The position numbers and the translations under genes are program-made. The notes under the pieces are model-generated. The model was not told the origin of the DNA. It saw only the letters and a program-made list of their open reading frames with translations, and did no database searches. From Paenibacillus sp. SZ31 (GTDB lineage: Bacteria > Bacillota > Bacilli > Paenibacillales > Paenibacillaceae), in assembly GCF_012912005.1 (NCBI RefSeq), contig NZ_JABBEA010000016.1, positions 1-64,000 of the forward strand: a DNA stretch of 64,000 nt. The letters run 5' to 3'. This document shows, piece after piece, positions 37,374 to 45,725 of this stretch (the stretch's first letter is position 1; the number at the start of each line of letters is the position of its first letter).

Positions 37374-37943
37374 ATGTCCTGGAGTAAATTAAAGCAACAA
37401 CTGGAGAGTTTCCTTAGTCCGGCGTTAGTTGGAAGGGTGGAGTACCGTGCTACCAGCTATCGCTATTCACCTGACAAATCAGGCAATTGTTATATTACTG
37501 TAGATAAAAAGAATGTACTCAATATGAGTGATGCAACAACCTCAATCCGATGGTATCAGACGGAGCAGGAGATCAAGAACGACCCGGAGATCATGATCCC
37601 TGTGAACGATGAAGAGATTGAAGCTATTCGAAAAGATTCCAAAGGGCCTATTCCCGAGGATCGTCTTCAAGTCATGGCAAGAAGCAGAAAAATCTCTGTA
37701 CATGCCAAAGAGCTTTTGTTGGCCCAGGCCGCACTCAGTAAATCGAATTTTACCGTTGCAGCAACGACTTATTTATCTACTTCTATAGAAGATAATCTGG
37801 AGAGCAATGATATCTTGTTTAATATTTTGGCTTTAATGGACCGACGCGTTGGCAAAAAGCGAATTCTGAACATGTCCGAGCAGGTGAAGTTAAAACATCC
37901 AGCTGTGCAGTATTTCTATGAAATACGGCGTAGTACGTTGTGA
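37374..37943 (+). CDS. Conserved hypothetical protein, probably SF0329 family
   Basis: ATG with AGGAGG 5 bases upstream. The 189-residue product begins MSWSKLKQQLESFLSPALVG and continues with VEYRATSYRYSPDKSG and a conserved ITVDKKNVLNMSD stretch. I recall this opening from the family named SF0329 in public annotation, but no function is established. Predicted soluble, mixed alpha/beta. Flanked by its own promoter and a weak terminator, so monocistronic. Confidence 0.8.
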   Translation: MSWSKLKQQLESFLSPALVGRVEYRATSYRYSPDKSGNCYITVDKKNVLNMSDATTSIRWYQTEQEIKNDPEIMIPVNDEEIEAIRKDSKGPIPEDRLQVMARSRKISVHAKELLLAQAALSKSNFTVAATTYLSTSIEDNLESNDILFNILALMDRRVGKKRILNMSEQVKLKHPAVQYFYEIRRSTL

Positions 37944-37969
37944 ATTGAATAACTTTTGATATAGCTTTT

Positions 37970-37993
37970 AACTATAACCAGTTATGGTTTTTA
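37970..37993 (+). terminator. Weak terminator
   Basis: AACTATAA pairs with TTATGGTT (one G-U) around a CCAG tetraloop, followed by TTTAA. AT-rich stem, hence modest confidence. Confidence 0.5.
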
Positions 37994-38019
37994 AGTATCT
38001 CTTCTAACTCATATCCGCG

Positions 38020-38028
38020 TGATATGAT
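38020..38028 (+). promoter_or_regulatory. Possible extended -10 element for the MetE-like gene
   Basis: TGATATGAT, 28 bp before the start codon. No clear -35. No S-box, T-box or other riboswitch fits in the 112-bp gap. Confidence 0.35.
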
Positions 38029-38055
38029 ATGGGTATACAACGAGGGGGTTTTTAC

Positions 38056-39216
38056 ATGACTGATAAGTTCCAGATCGTAGGAAGTTTATTGCGGCCGGAT
38101 GAGCTGCTGAAATATAAAACGCAAATTGAACATAATGATGATATCCAGTATCCATTCTATGAAAATTACGAAGGATATGAGAAGTGCGAGACTGAGGCTA
38201 TCAAACAAGTGGTCGCTAAGGAAATCGAACATAACCTGTCTATTATTACAGATGGCGAATTCTCCAAATCGATGTGGCATCTGGACTTTGTATGGGGATT
38301 TGGCGGAGTGAAGCGTTACATCGCGGATCACGGCTATTTTTTCAGAGATGTGGACGGAACTTCGAAATATGAAACACGCAAAGATATTGGACTGCGCATC
38401 ACTGATAAATTAAGTGGAAAGAACCATCATTTCATTCAACTGTTCCAACAACTGCAAGACACGGCTGGCGAGCAACAAACGAAACTTTGCGTACCGTCTC
38501 CTTCCCATATTTTCGGTGAGCTTTCCTGGTCGGATAACATTGGTGGAACGGATGCTGTATATCAAAACATACAGGAGCTCAAAGAGGGTCTTGTGATCGC
38601 GTATAAGGAATTCGTGGAGGAATTCGCTGCAGTTGGCGGTAAAATTCTGCAATTCGATGATTGCTTGTGGGAGCTGTTTGCAGACGATAACCCGAACTCT
38701 CCGTTTACAGGGGAGCATATTAATCAAGATGAAGTATCAGGTCTCGCAACTGAATTTATTGATATTAACAATACTGTGATTGACTTCGGACATAGCCTTG
38801 GCTTGAAAATGTGGACACATAACTGCCGCGGCAATTATGATTCCCGCAACATGGGCGGTGGATCGTATGCCAAAATTGCGAATCTGTTCCTGAAGCAATT
38901 GAAGTATGACCGTTTCTTCCTGGAGTGGGATGATGATCGTGCGGGTTCAATTGAAGCTCTGGAAGTGTTCAAGGATAGACCTGAAACGGAAATTGTACTG
39001 GGTCTGTTGTCATCCAAAACGAGTACACTCGATGATGAAGCACGCGTTGTCCGTTTGTTGGACGAAGCGTCCAAAATTATCGATAAGGATCGGCTGCTGC
39101 TGTCTCACCAATGCGGCTTTGCATCCTGCGATGGCGGTAACGAATTAAGTGAAGCTCAGCAATGGGCGAAGATTGACCAAGGTCAGAAGATCGCCAAGCA
39201 ATACTGGAACAACTAA
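38056..39216 (+). CDS. Cobalamin-independent methionine synthase-like protein (YxjG/YxjH type)
   Basis: ATG 38056 (MTDKFQIVGSLLRP) follows GAGGGGG; the longer frame from 38029 is rejected. The 386-residue length equals the C-terminal catalytic half of MetE, as in Bacillus YxjG/YxjH. All four zinc ligands of MetE have counterparts: His and Cys in THNCRGN (about 254-258), Glu in FLEWDDDR (about 290) and Cys in SHQCGF (about 352). The family moves a methyl group to a thiol such as homocysteine; the methyl donor of the short forms is unclear. Good terminator downstream, so monocistronic. Confidence 0.88.
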   Translation: MTDKFQIVGSLLRPDELLKYKTQIEHNDDIQYPFYENYEGYEKCETEAIKQVVAKEIEHNLSIITDGEFSKSMWHLDFVWGFGGVKRYIADHGYFFRDVDGTSKYETRKDIGLRITDKLSGKNHHFIQLFQQLQDTAGEQQTKLCVPSPSHIFGELSWSDNIGGTDAVYQNIQELKEGLVIAYKEFVEEFAAVGGKILQFDDCLWELFADDNPNSPFTGEHINQDEVSGLATEFIDINNTVIDFGHSLGLKMWTHNCRGNYDSRNMGGGSYAKIANLFLKQLKYDRFFLEWDDDRAGSIEALEVFKDRPETEIVLGLLSSKTSTLDDEARVVRLLDEASKIIDKDRLLLSHQCGFASCDGGNELSEAQQWAKIDQGQKIAKQYWNN

Positions 39217-39245
39217 TTTGAAATAGCACCATCTTGAATGAATAG

Positions 39246-39290
39246 AGATGACTCATGGGCCGTTAATGGACCTGTGAGTCATCTTTTTTT
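39246..39290 (+). terminator. Rho-independent terminator
   Basis: Stem GATGACTCA / TGAGTCATC (39247-39255 with 39275-39283), partly paired loop, then TTTTTTT. Confidence 0.85.
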
Positions 39291-39302
39291 ATGAGACACG
39301 AA

Positions 39303-39318
39303 TGTGATTCATCTCACT
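39303..39318 (+). promoter_or_regulatory. FNR-type binding site at a class II position
   Basis: TGTGATTCATCTCACT is a perfect TGTGA-N6-TCACT, the Bacillus FNR consensus. Its centre (39310.5) lies 32 bp before the centre of a -10-like TACACT at 39340-39345. A transcription start near 39352 would place the box at about -41.5, the classical activating position. Predicts anaerobic induction of the radical SAM/HemY operon. Confidence 0.7.
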
Positions 39319-39374
39319 TTCATGCCCTGCCAACTACTTTACACTTAATGGAATGTGTATGAGGAGGAGAATGG

Positions 39375-40466
39375 ATGATGATGCCTCAGATGAAGCCACG
39401 CGACTATGCGAAGTATCCGTTCATCGTGATCTGGGAAGTGACTCGGGCGTGTGCGTTGAAATGTCTTCATTGTCGTGCAGAAGCCCAGTATAGAGCCGAC
39501 CCAGGGCAGCTTACAACAGAGCAGGGGAAAAGACTGATCGATGACATTGCGGCAATGGAAGAGCAGCCGTTGTTTGTCTTTACGGGTGGCGATCCGTTAA
39601 TGCGTCCGGATTTATTTGAACTGGCGGAGTACGCAATTAAGGAGAAGCAGCTTCCTATATCTATGACACCCAGTGCGACACCGAAGGTGACGAGAGCAGC
39701 GATTACCAAAGCCAAGGAAGTGGGCTTATCCCGCTGGGCGTTCAGTCTGGACGGGTCAACAGCCGAGATCCATGATCATTTTCGCGGAACCAGAGGTTCT
39801 TATGATATGACGATGAAAGGGATCGAGTTCCTGCGAGAAGCTCATATTCCGGTTCAGATCAACACGACCGTTTCCCGGTATAACTTGCACGATTTGGAGG
39901 CAATAAGCCACAAGGTGAAAGAGATGGGCGTGGTGCTATGGAGTCTATTTTTCCTCATTCCAACAGGTAGGGGTCAGGAGAAAGACATGATCAGTCCGGA
40001 GGAGCACGAGCAGGTCATGAAGTGGATGGTACACATTGCGCATGAGATGCCTTACGGGGTGAAGTCAACGGAAGCACCTCACTATCGCCGGGTGATGATA
40101 CAGGAGCGTACGTCAGCAGGATTGGAGAAAAGCTCAGTGAAACGTGTGGATATGCTGGGGCGTGCGCCGCAAAGTGTGAATGATGGTGATGGTTTTGTAT
40201 TCATTAGTCACACGGGGGATGTCTATCCCAGCGGGTTCCTGCCGGTAGTCTGTGGCAATGTGAAGGAACAGTCTTTCATTGATGTATACAGGGAATCCCC
40301 GGTGATGCAGACGTTACGAGACAAGTCCCAACTGAAGGGCAAATGCGGAGTCTGTGAATTTAAGACCATGTGCGGTGGCTCAAGGGCAAGGGCGTATGCG
40401 ATGACGGGAGATTATGTGGCGAGTGATCCTGCGTGCGCTTACATCCCAGCGGCGCTGCGAAAATGA
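39375..40466 (+). CDS. Radical SAM/SPASM protein of the heme-associated (AhbD/NirJ-like, TIGR04053) type
   Basis: GAGGAGGAG precedes the first of three ATG codons. The 363-residue product has the radical SAM cluster motif CALKCLHC (C26, C30, C33), the GGDPLMR segment for SAM binding, and a C-terminal SPASM domain with further cysteines (CGNVKEQ, CGVCEFKTMCGG, DPAC) for auxiliary iron-sulfur clusters. It resembles AhbD/NirJ enzymes that modify porphyrin side chains. My recollection is that the TIGR04053 subfamily is often found next to protoporphyrinogen oxidase, as here. It probably acts on a porphyrin or heme intermediate under low oxygen, consistent with the FNR box upstream. The exact reaction is unknown. 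Confidence 0.88.
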   Translation: MMMPQMKPRDYAKYPFIVIWEVTRACALKCLHCRAEAQYRADPGQLTTEQGKRLIDDIAAMEEQPLFVFTGGDPLMRPDLFELAEYAIKEKQLPISMTPSATPKVTRAAITKAKEVGLSRWAFSLDGSTAEIHDHFRGTRGSYDMTMKGIEFLREAHIPVQINTTVSRYNLHDLEAISHKVKEMGVVLWSLFFLIPTGRGQEKDMISPEEHEQVMKWMVHIAHEMPYGVKSTEAPHYRRVMIQERTSAGLEKSSVKRVDMLGRAPQSVNDGDGFVFISHTGDVYPSGFLPVVCGNVKEQSFIDVYRESPVMQTLRDKSQLKGKCGVCEFKTMCGGSRARAYAMTGDYVASDPACAYIPAALRK

Positions 40467-40487
40467 TGATACGGTGGGAAGTGTGAA

Positions 40488-41948
40488 ATGGAAAAAGAGC
40501 GCAGGAAGCGAGTGGTTATTGCTGGCGGTGGTATAACGGGATTAAGTGCAGCTTATTATGTGGATCAGTTGTGCACTGCGCATAATGTGGATGTAGAAAT
40601 CGTACTAGTGGAGAAAAGTGATCGATTCGGCGGACATGTGCATACTGGAAAACGGGACGGATTTGTAATCGAACGGGGACCAGACTCTTTTCTCGCGCGC
40701 AAAACATCGATCATTGAACTCATGCAGGAACTCGGCATGGAAAATGAAATCGTCGGCACACGACCGGGGGTGTCGCATAGCTATATTGCATATCGGAATC
40801 AGCTGCATCCCATTCCAGATGGCTTTATGCTGGGCGTGCCGACAAAGTGGAAGCCGTTCATTACGACAAAGCTCTTGTCGGTACGAGGGAAAGTACGCGC
40901 TGCTGCAGATCTTGTTTTGCCACGGAAGCCTGGCGCAGAAGATGAATCCCTGGGGCAACTGTTACGCAGGCGACTTGGAGATGAAGTGCTGGAACAGATT
41001 GCGGAGCCGCTGCTGGCAGGCATCTACGCAGGTAATGCGGATGGGCTAAGTGTGCAAGCGACATTTCCCATGCTGCAAGAAACAGAACAAAAGCATCGAA
41101 GCCTCATTGTAGGCATGCTTGGTGTGAGAAAGAGCCGAAGCCCGAAGCAGCAGGCCACACCATCGCCCGGAACTGCGAATACGGCGAAGAAGAGTATGTT
41201 CCTAAGTGCACGTGGAGGACTGGAAGAGGTCGTAAACCATCTCGAAAAGGCGTTAATTTCCAGAGCACTCATGATGAAAAATACAGAAATATCAGGTGTT
41301 GTACAGGAAGAGAACAGTTACGTTGTTCATTTGGAAAATGAGACGATGCTCCATGCAGATGCGATGGTGATCGCTACACCAGCCCATGTCGCAGCAAGGC
41401 TACTACCACATGAAACGATAGCTAATCTGCTGCGTTCCATTCCATATGCGTCTGTGATGAACGTCGTGCTTGGTTATCGCGAGCAGGATGTGGGAATCTC
41501 TCTTAATGCGTCTGGCTTCGTTGTTCCCCGTAAGGAGGAGCGTACGGTTACTGCGTGCACTTGGACATCGTCCAAATGGGAACATACGGCTCCAAAGGGG
41601 CATATCCTTTTACGCGCCTACGTGGGCAAATACGGTCGCGACCATACGAACCAGCAGCTTTCAGATGACGAATTGATATCCAATGTACGTCGTGAATTGC
41701 AAGAGATGATGGGCATATCTGCACAGCCGATCTTTACCGAGGTGAACCGTCTGCCGCTTTCCATGCCACAATATCAAGTAGGTCATCTGGAACGGATAGG
41801 GGAGCTTGATGCAATGCTGGAGAATCTCATGCCAGCTGTTTATCTCGGCGGTGGCGGTTACCGGGGTATTGGAGTTCCAGACTGTATATCCCAAGGTAAA
41901 GATATGGCGAAGAAAGTGTTAAGCAGGTTAATGGATGCCAGGATGTAG
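40488..41948 (+). CDS. hemY: Coproporphyrinogen III / protoporphyrinogen oxidase
   Basis: A 486-residue FAD protein of the HemY/CgoX type, which in Gram-positive bacteria oxidises coproporphyrinogen III to coproporphyrin III. Seen: the N-terminal FAD motif AGGGITGLSAAYY, the second part EKSDRFGGHVHTGKRDGF, IERGPDSFLARK, and the C-terminal GGGGYRGIGVPDCI flavin-binding segment. It starts 22 bp after the radical SAM gene behind GGTGGGAAG, so both form one operon under the FNR box. The flavin reaction normally uses oxygen, so FNR control may reflect a need to raise enzyme levels when oxygen is scarce (inference). Confidence 0.92.
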   Translation: MEKERRKRVVIAGGGITGLSAAYYVDQLCTAHNVDVEIVLVEKSDRFGGHVHTGKRDGFVIERGPDSFLARKTSIIELMQELGMENEIVGTRPGVSHSYIAYRNQLHPIPDGFMLGVPTKWKPFITTKLLSVRGKVRAAADLVLPRKPGAEDESLGQLLRRRLGDEVLEQIAEPLLAGIYAGNADGLSVQATFPMLQETEQKHRSLIVGMLGVRKSRSPKQQATPSPGTANTAKKSMFLSARGGLEEVVNHLEKALISRALMMKNTEISGVVQEENSYVVHLENETMLHADAMVIATPAHVAARLLPHETIANLLRSIPYASVMNVVLGYREQDVGISLNASGFVVPRKEERTVTACTWTSSKWEHTAPKGHILLRAYVGKYGRDHTNQQLSDDELISNVRRELQEMMGISAQPIFTEVNRLPLSMPQYQVGHLERIGELDAMLENLMPAVYLGGGGYRGIGVPDCISQGKDMAKKVLSRLMDARM

Positions 41949-42014
41949 GCTAAACATGTTGAATATGACGAATGTGCTGCACATGCAGTTATATGGTTTA
42001 TCTGACTTAATCAT

Positions 42015-42058
42015 AATCGTCGCGGCTCCCTGGAGTGGCGGCTATTGTGGTTTTTTTT
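42015..42058 (+). terminator. Probable terminator after hemY
   Basis: An imperfect 14-nt stem (42015-42028 with 42033-42046, two mismatches and two G-U pairs) followed by GTGG and eight T residues. Confidence 0.6.
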
Positions 42059-42196
42059 AACATGTCAGTGTGCAGGAAGTAGGGGGTGTGAGTCGGTTCT
42101 AAATGTATGGCTGATGTACAATTGTGATAAAATAAAGAGGCCTATTTAAACAATAAATTATACATATATATTTTATATTGAAAGGGGATATCGTCT

Positions 42197-42904
42197 GTGA
42201 ACGTAGAAGAGGTTATGCAGGAGCTTGAGGCGCTCGGTAAAGAACGAACGAAAAAAATCTACATCTCCAACGGTGCGCATGAACCGCTATTTGGTGTGGC
42301 AACCGGGGCGATGAAACCAATCGCCAAGAGGATCAAAAAGGATCAACCTTTGGCGGAGCAATTATACGCGACAGGTAATTATGATGCGATGTACTTTGCA
42401 GGCGTGATTGCCGATCCCAAAGTGATGACGCCCGCCGATTTTGATCGTTGGATCGATGCCGCTTATTTTTACATGATCTCTGACTTCATCGTTGCTGTGA
42501 CGTTGGCTGAGACAGACATTGCGCAAGAGGTCGCCGATGCGTGGATTGCTAGTGGTGATGAACTGAGGATGTCAGCGGGATGGAGCTGTTACTGCTGGCT
42601 GCTTGGAAGCCGGAAGGATACTGAGTTTTCTGAGAATAAACTGATGGAGATGCTCGAACGCGTGAAAAAGACCATTCACGAATCTCCGGAACGAACGAAA
42701 TATTCGATGAACAACTTCCTATATACCGTCGCGACATCCTATCAGCCCTTGCACGATCAGGCAGTGGAGACGGCCAAGGTCGTTGGCCCTGTTGAAGTAA
42801 ATAAGGACAAGCCCAAGAGCAAGTTGTTGAATGCCTCCGAGAATATCCAAAAGGCAGTGGATGCAGGGCGGACTGGGTTCAAGCGCAAATATGTAAGGTG
42901 TTAG
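42197..42904 (+). CDS. DNA alkylation repair (AlkD-like) protein
   Basis: GTG start after AAAGGGG. 235 residues made of helical HEAT-like repeats, with features of the AlkD/AlkC-type DNA alkylation repair family: an N-terminal KKIYISNGAHEPLFGVATG, the central YFAGVIADPKVM and SDFIVAVTLAETD segments, then NNFLYTVATSY. AlkD members excise positively charged alkylated bases. Here the family assignment is good, but I cannot confirm the catalytic residues, and this subgroup may differ in activity. Confidence 0.82.
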   Translation: MNVEEVMQELEALGKERTKKIYISNGAHEPLFGVATGAMKPIAKRIKKDQPLAEQLYATGNYDAMYFAGVIADPKVMTPADFDRWIDAAYFYMISDFIVAVTLAETDIAQEVADAWIASGDELRMSAGWSCYCWLLGSRKDTEFSENKLMEMLERVKKTIHESPERTKYSMNNFLYTVATSYQPLHDQAVETAKVVGPVEVNKDKPKSKLLNASENIQKAVDAGRTGFKRKYVRC

Positions 42905-43018
42905 CCACGAGGAGCTTCGATGTATTGTTGGACTATATAATTCTGTTTGTTCACGATAACACCAGTCTAGACAGGAGTTACTTTTTACGTTTAGGGCTTT
43001 TTTAAAAGACAATACAAT

Positions 43019-43056
43019 CAAATAGACCGCTACCTTTTTGGGAGACGGTCTATTTG
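43019..43056. terminator. Hairpin between convergent genes
   Basis: Perfect 11-bp stem CAAATAGACCG / CGGTCTATTTG with a 16-nt loop. Neither side has a strong T-run, so it may be a weak bidirectional terminator for the AlkD-like gene and the minus-strand pair. Confidence 0.5.
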
Positions 43057-43103
43057 TGTTTATTAGGCGGTAGAACTACAGATCAATGAACACTCTCTAT
43101 CTA

Positions 43104-43643
43104 CTATTCTTTAATTCTGATGATAGGGTCTTGGTCGTGAAAAGCAATACATACTGCGAGTGAACTTTCATCGGAGAGCACCTGATATGCTTTTGCATAT
43201 GAAATTACTGTTCTTGCTATTAAGTAAATGGTTGAACCGACTGCGGTCTCATTAATGTCAAATCCATTTATCTCATAAATATCAGCAAATTCTTTTAAGC
43301 GTGGACCTTGCAAATCCTCATTCCAATTGCTCGCCCAATCATCATCGTTATCTTCTAATACACTGTATTCCTCACAAATGAAAAATGTACTATCCCAGTT
43401 ATTATCCAAATCGTATTCAAAGTAGATTGCACGAGCTGTTTGTTTTTGAGCCAGTTTTATTGATTGTTTAAGGCATAATTTTAAATCATTTACATATTCA
43501 TTTAAGCCTAATTGCTTAATCGAATTAGCTCGGTCAGGTCCAGCTAACGTAGAACAAATATTGAAATACTTCTCTTCAATTTCTTCAAGGTTTTTACTTT
43601 TAAGATCTACTTGTAATTCATTCAAATGATCGAAAATGTCCAT
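43104..43643 (-). CDS. Unrecognised acidic protein
   Basis: 179 residues, strongly acidic (for example DNDDDWASNWNEDLQGPRL), no signal peptide or membrane segment, predicted helical N-terminus and mixed C-terminus. AGGAGG stands before the ATG. It follows the lipoprotein gene by 23 bp on the same strand, so the two are cotranscribed. Small acidic cytosolic proteins of this kind are common among immunity proteins, but nothing here identifies a toxin, so no function is proposed. Confidence 0.75.
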   Translation of the reverse strand: MDIFDHLNELQVDLKSKNLEEIEEKYFNICSTLAGPDRANSIKQLGLNEYVNDLKLCLKQSIKLAQKQTARAIYFEYDLDNNWDSTFFICEEYSVLEDNDDDWASNWNEDLQGPRLKEFADIYEINGFDINETAVGSTIYLIARTVISYAKAYQVLSDESSLAVCIAFHDQDPIIRIKE

Positions 43644-43666
43644 AGTCGTACCTCCTATACGGAAAA

Positions 43667-44221
43667 TTATGTTCCATGGTTGAGGGCTTTATATAATTGT
43701 TCTTCGTAAGCTTTCACACTATCGCTATCCATCTCTTCTACACCTGTAAATACATTTTTTGTGTTGTGATAAAAAGCAAGAGCGAAATCCCTGACGACTG
43801 GAACTTCGTGATGTTCTAACACAATCGATTGAAACAGATTGCTTAACATATATTCAGCATTCGAGCCGTCTTTTAGATAATTGAAACTCATAAATTCTTG
43901 AAGGACATGATACTTAAATACTTCGAGTTCTTCAGTAGTAGGATTGTATTCCCGAGCAAGCTTTTCTGTTGCTTCGACTTTTTCTGTAGATGATCGATCG
44001 CTTATAGCTAGTTCGTTAACGGCTGTCTGCCAATCTATTGCTGCTTGCTCCGTTTGTTCGACGGCACCAGATATATATGGTTCATCTGTTACTACATCTG
44101 CATTCTCAATCTGTGATACTGCTGTACTGACTTGTTTAGTTTCCTCTGTTTTGGTCACAGTGCATGCACTTAATAGAGAGGACAAAACAAGAACGGATAA
44201 AACTAGTAATGATTTCTTCAC
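43667..44221 (-). CDS. Small lipoprotein of unknown function
   Basis: A lipoprotein signal peptide is clear: MKKSLLVLSVLVLSSLLSAC with the lipobox cysteine at 20. GGAGG is upstream. The mature part is acidic and helical (about 60-184), with no domain recognised. It should be anchored on the outer face of the membrane and is the first gene of a two-gene unit with 43104-43643. Confidence 0.85.
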   Translation of the reverse strand: MKKSLLVLSVLVLSSLLSACTVTKTEETKQVSTAVSQIENADVVTDEPYISGAVEQTEQAAIDWQTAVNELAISDRSSTEKVEATEKLAREYNPTTEELEVFKYHVLQEFMSFNYLKDGSNAEYMLSNLFQSIVLEHHEVPVVRDFALAFYHNTKNVFTGVEEMDSDSVKAYEEQLYKALNHGT

Positions 44222-44552
44222 AATATTTCCTCCATTGGTATGTAATCTTAGTTAGTCTACCAGACTGAAGGTTATGTTACTATGCTCAGTTAAAATCGTA
44301 TTCAAAAAATGGATCGCGATCGTAAGGGGGAAATACCATAGATTGATTCTCATTAATCGTCATCATTATATGATATAATTTCTCACTGAGAGTACAGAAA
44401 TGGAGAGCAAGAATGGCTTGATCCAGCTACTCCATAGCTGCGCTCATTTGTGACCTACTGCTCAGATGAAAACTTCCAAGGGAGCACTGGCTTTTAGGAT
44501 ATAGAGCTGCACGCAGATAAAATTATTTATTATGGGAGTTGTCTAACGAATT
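44222..44552. other. Intergenic region with an extended -10 promoter and a long leader
   Basis: 331 bp between divergent genes. TGATATAAT (44371-44379) is an extended -10 element for the DUF4317 gene and predicts a leader of about 165 nt with several short complementary segments. No known riboswitch class was recognised. Confidence 0.45.
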
Positions 44553-45725
44553 ATGAATAAAAAAGAAGTCGCGCATATACGCAAGCAATTTAAACTCGAT
44601 CACGATCTACTGAATATTTACGATATTCTCAACGTGTATATTACGAAGGAAACGAATGAGGTCTATCACTGGGAGCGTCACCCGTTCGAACTGGTGGACA
44701 GAGAGAAGCAGGAGCTGTACATGGGCAATTTCAAAAAGCTGCTGACAGGCGATCTGGATCAGAAGTTATTTGAACTGAAGTTCCAGGAAGCGGCGGAGGA
44801 CCCGGCACAGGTACTGCTTCACCAGGCGCTGGTAACAGGTGATCCGGATGAATGGCAGGACCTGATGTTGCTGCTCGTGGATCGAATGTTGGTGGATACG
44901 AAGTTTGAGCGGGATATGGTAGCTACGTTCGTGCGTGGACAGTATTATCTGCCGACCAAGGCTAGAAACGAAGCTACAGAAGAGAGCGAGAAGAATGAGG
45001 TATTCGCCCATCCGTTCATTCTGTGCAGCGTAAATTCCACGGAGAAGCAGCGGAAAACGCTCTTGTTTGATTACGTGGAGAGAGAATTCAAATACAACAT
45101 TATCGTCGATCCGATTATCAAATTAAGCACGCCAGAGCAAGGGTTCCTGTACCCTAGCGTGACGGACAACTACTCTGATGTGAATCGTGTACTGTATTGT
45201 ACAGGGAAATCCAATTTCCCGGATCCGCATTTTGTTGAAAATGTATTGAACGGAGAAAGATCCGTAACCGCACTGGAAGAACGAGCGATCTTCGAAGATA
45301 TCGTCAAGGAAGTGGCCGGTGAACAGCTCGACTCAGCCACGATCGCACATGTGTATGAGGAGATCAACCGAGTCATTGAAATTAACGAAGAGTCCCATGA
45401 GGAAGAACCTCCGAAGCTGGATTATAAAGATCTGGAACGTGTGCTGACCGCAAGCGGTATAGAGGATCTGACGACGGAGAAAGTGGAACGCGCCTTCGAG
45501 ACGATCGTGGACAACAAGAATTATGAAATGAAGGCGACAAGTGTTATGCCGAAGTTCACGTCCAAGTCTATCAAGATCGAAACCAAGGTTGCTACGATTT
45601 CGGTTAGCCCGCAAGACCTGAGATATGTGAAGCAGGTGAACTATCAAGGCAGACGTTGCATCATGATTGAAGTGGACGAAGATGTCGTGATTGAAGGATT
45701 TACCCTTAATACAGAGACGCTTTAG
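44553..45725 (+). CDS. DUF4317 family protein (integration target of the neighbouring island)
   Basis: 390 residues beginning MNKKEVAHIRKQFKLDHD, matching the opening of the DUF4317 family of Bacillota proteins of unknown function. It is soluble, with no signal peptide or catalytic motif visible. The last 59 codons (from 45540) are repeated at 52048-52223 beyond the RT/OLD/UvrD genes. The present 3' end is therefore either the native one or one supplied by the element. The gene remains intact, ending NTETL, while the distant copy ends NTEKLINE. Confidence 0.85.
   Translation: MNKKEVAHIRKQFKLDHDLLNIYDILNVYITKETNEVYHWERHPFELVDREKQELYMGNFKKLLTGDLDQKLFELKFQEAAEDPAQVLLHQALVTGDPDEWQDLMLLLVDRMLVDTKFERDMVATFVRGQYYLPTKARNEATEESEKNEVFAHPFILCSVNSTEKQRKTLLFDYVEREFKYNIIVDPIIKLSTPEQGFLYPSVTDNYSDVNRVLYCTGKSNFPDPHFVENVLNGERSVTALEERAIFEDIVKEVAGEQLDSATIAHVYEEINRVIEINEESHEEEPPKLDYKDLERVLTASGIEDLTTEKVERAFETIVDNKNYEMKATSVMPKFTSKSIKIETKVATISVSPQDLRYVKQVNYQGRRCIMIEVDEDVVIEGFTLNTETL
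45540..45715 (+). repeat. 176-bp duplicated gene end, left copy (att-like)
   Basis: Matches 52048-52223 at 169/176 positions. All seven differences are at third codon positions and synonymous. The similarity stops abruptly at ACAGA, after which the two flanks are unrelated. Confidence 0.9.

Noticed and set aside
37944-38055. S-box riboswitch before the MetE-like gene
   Set aside because: Only 112 bp are available, part of it a terminator for the previous gene, and no S-box core motifs are seen.
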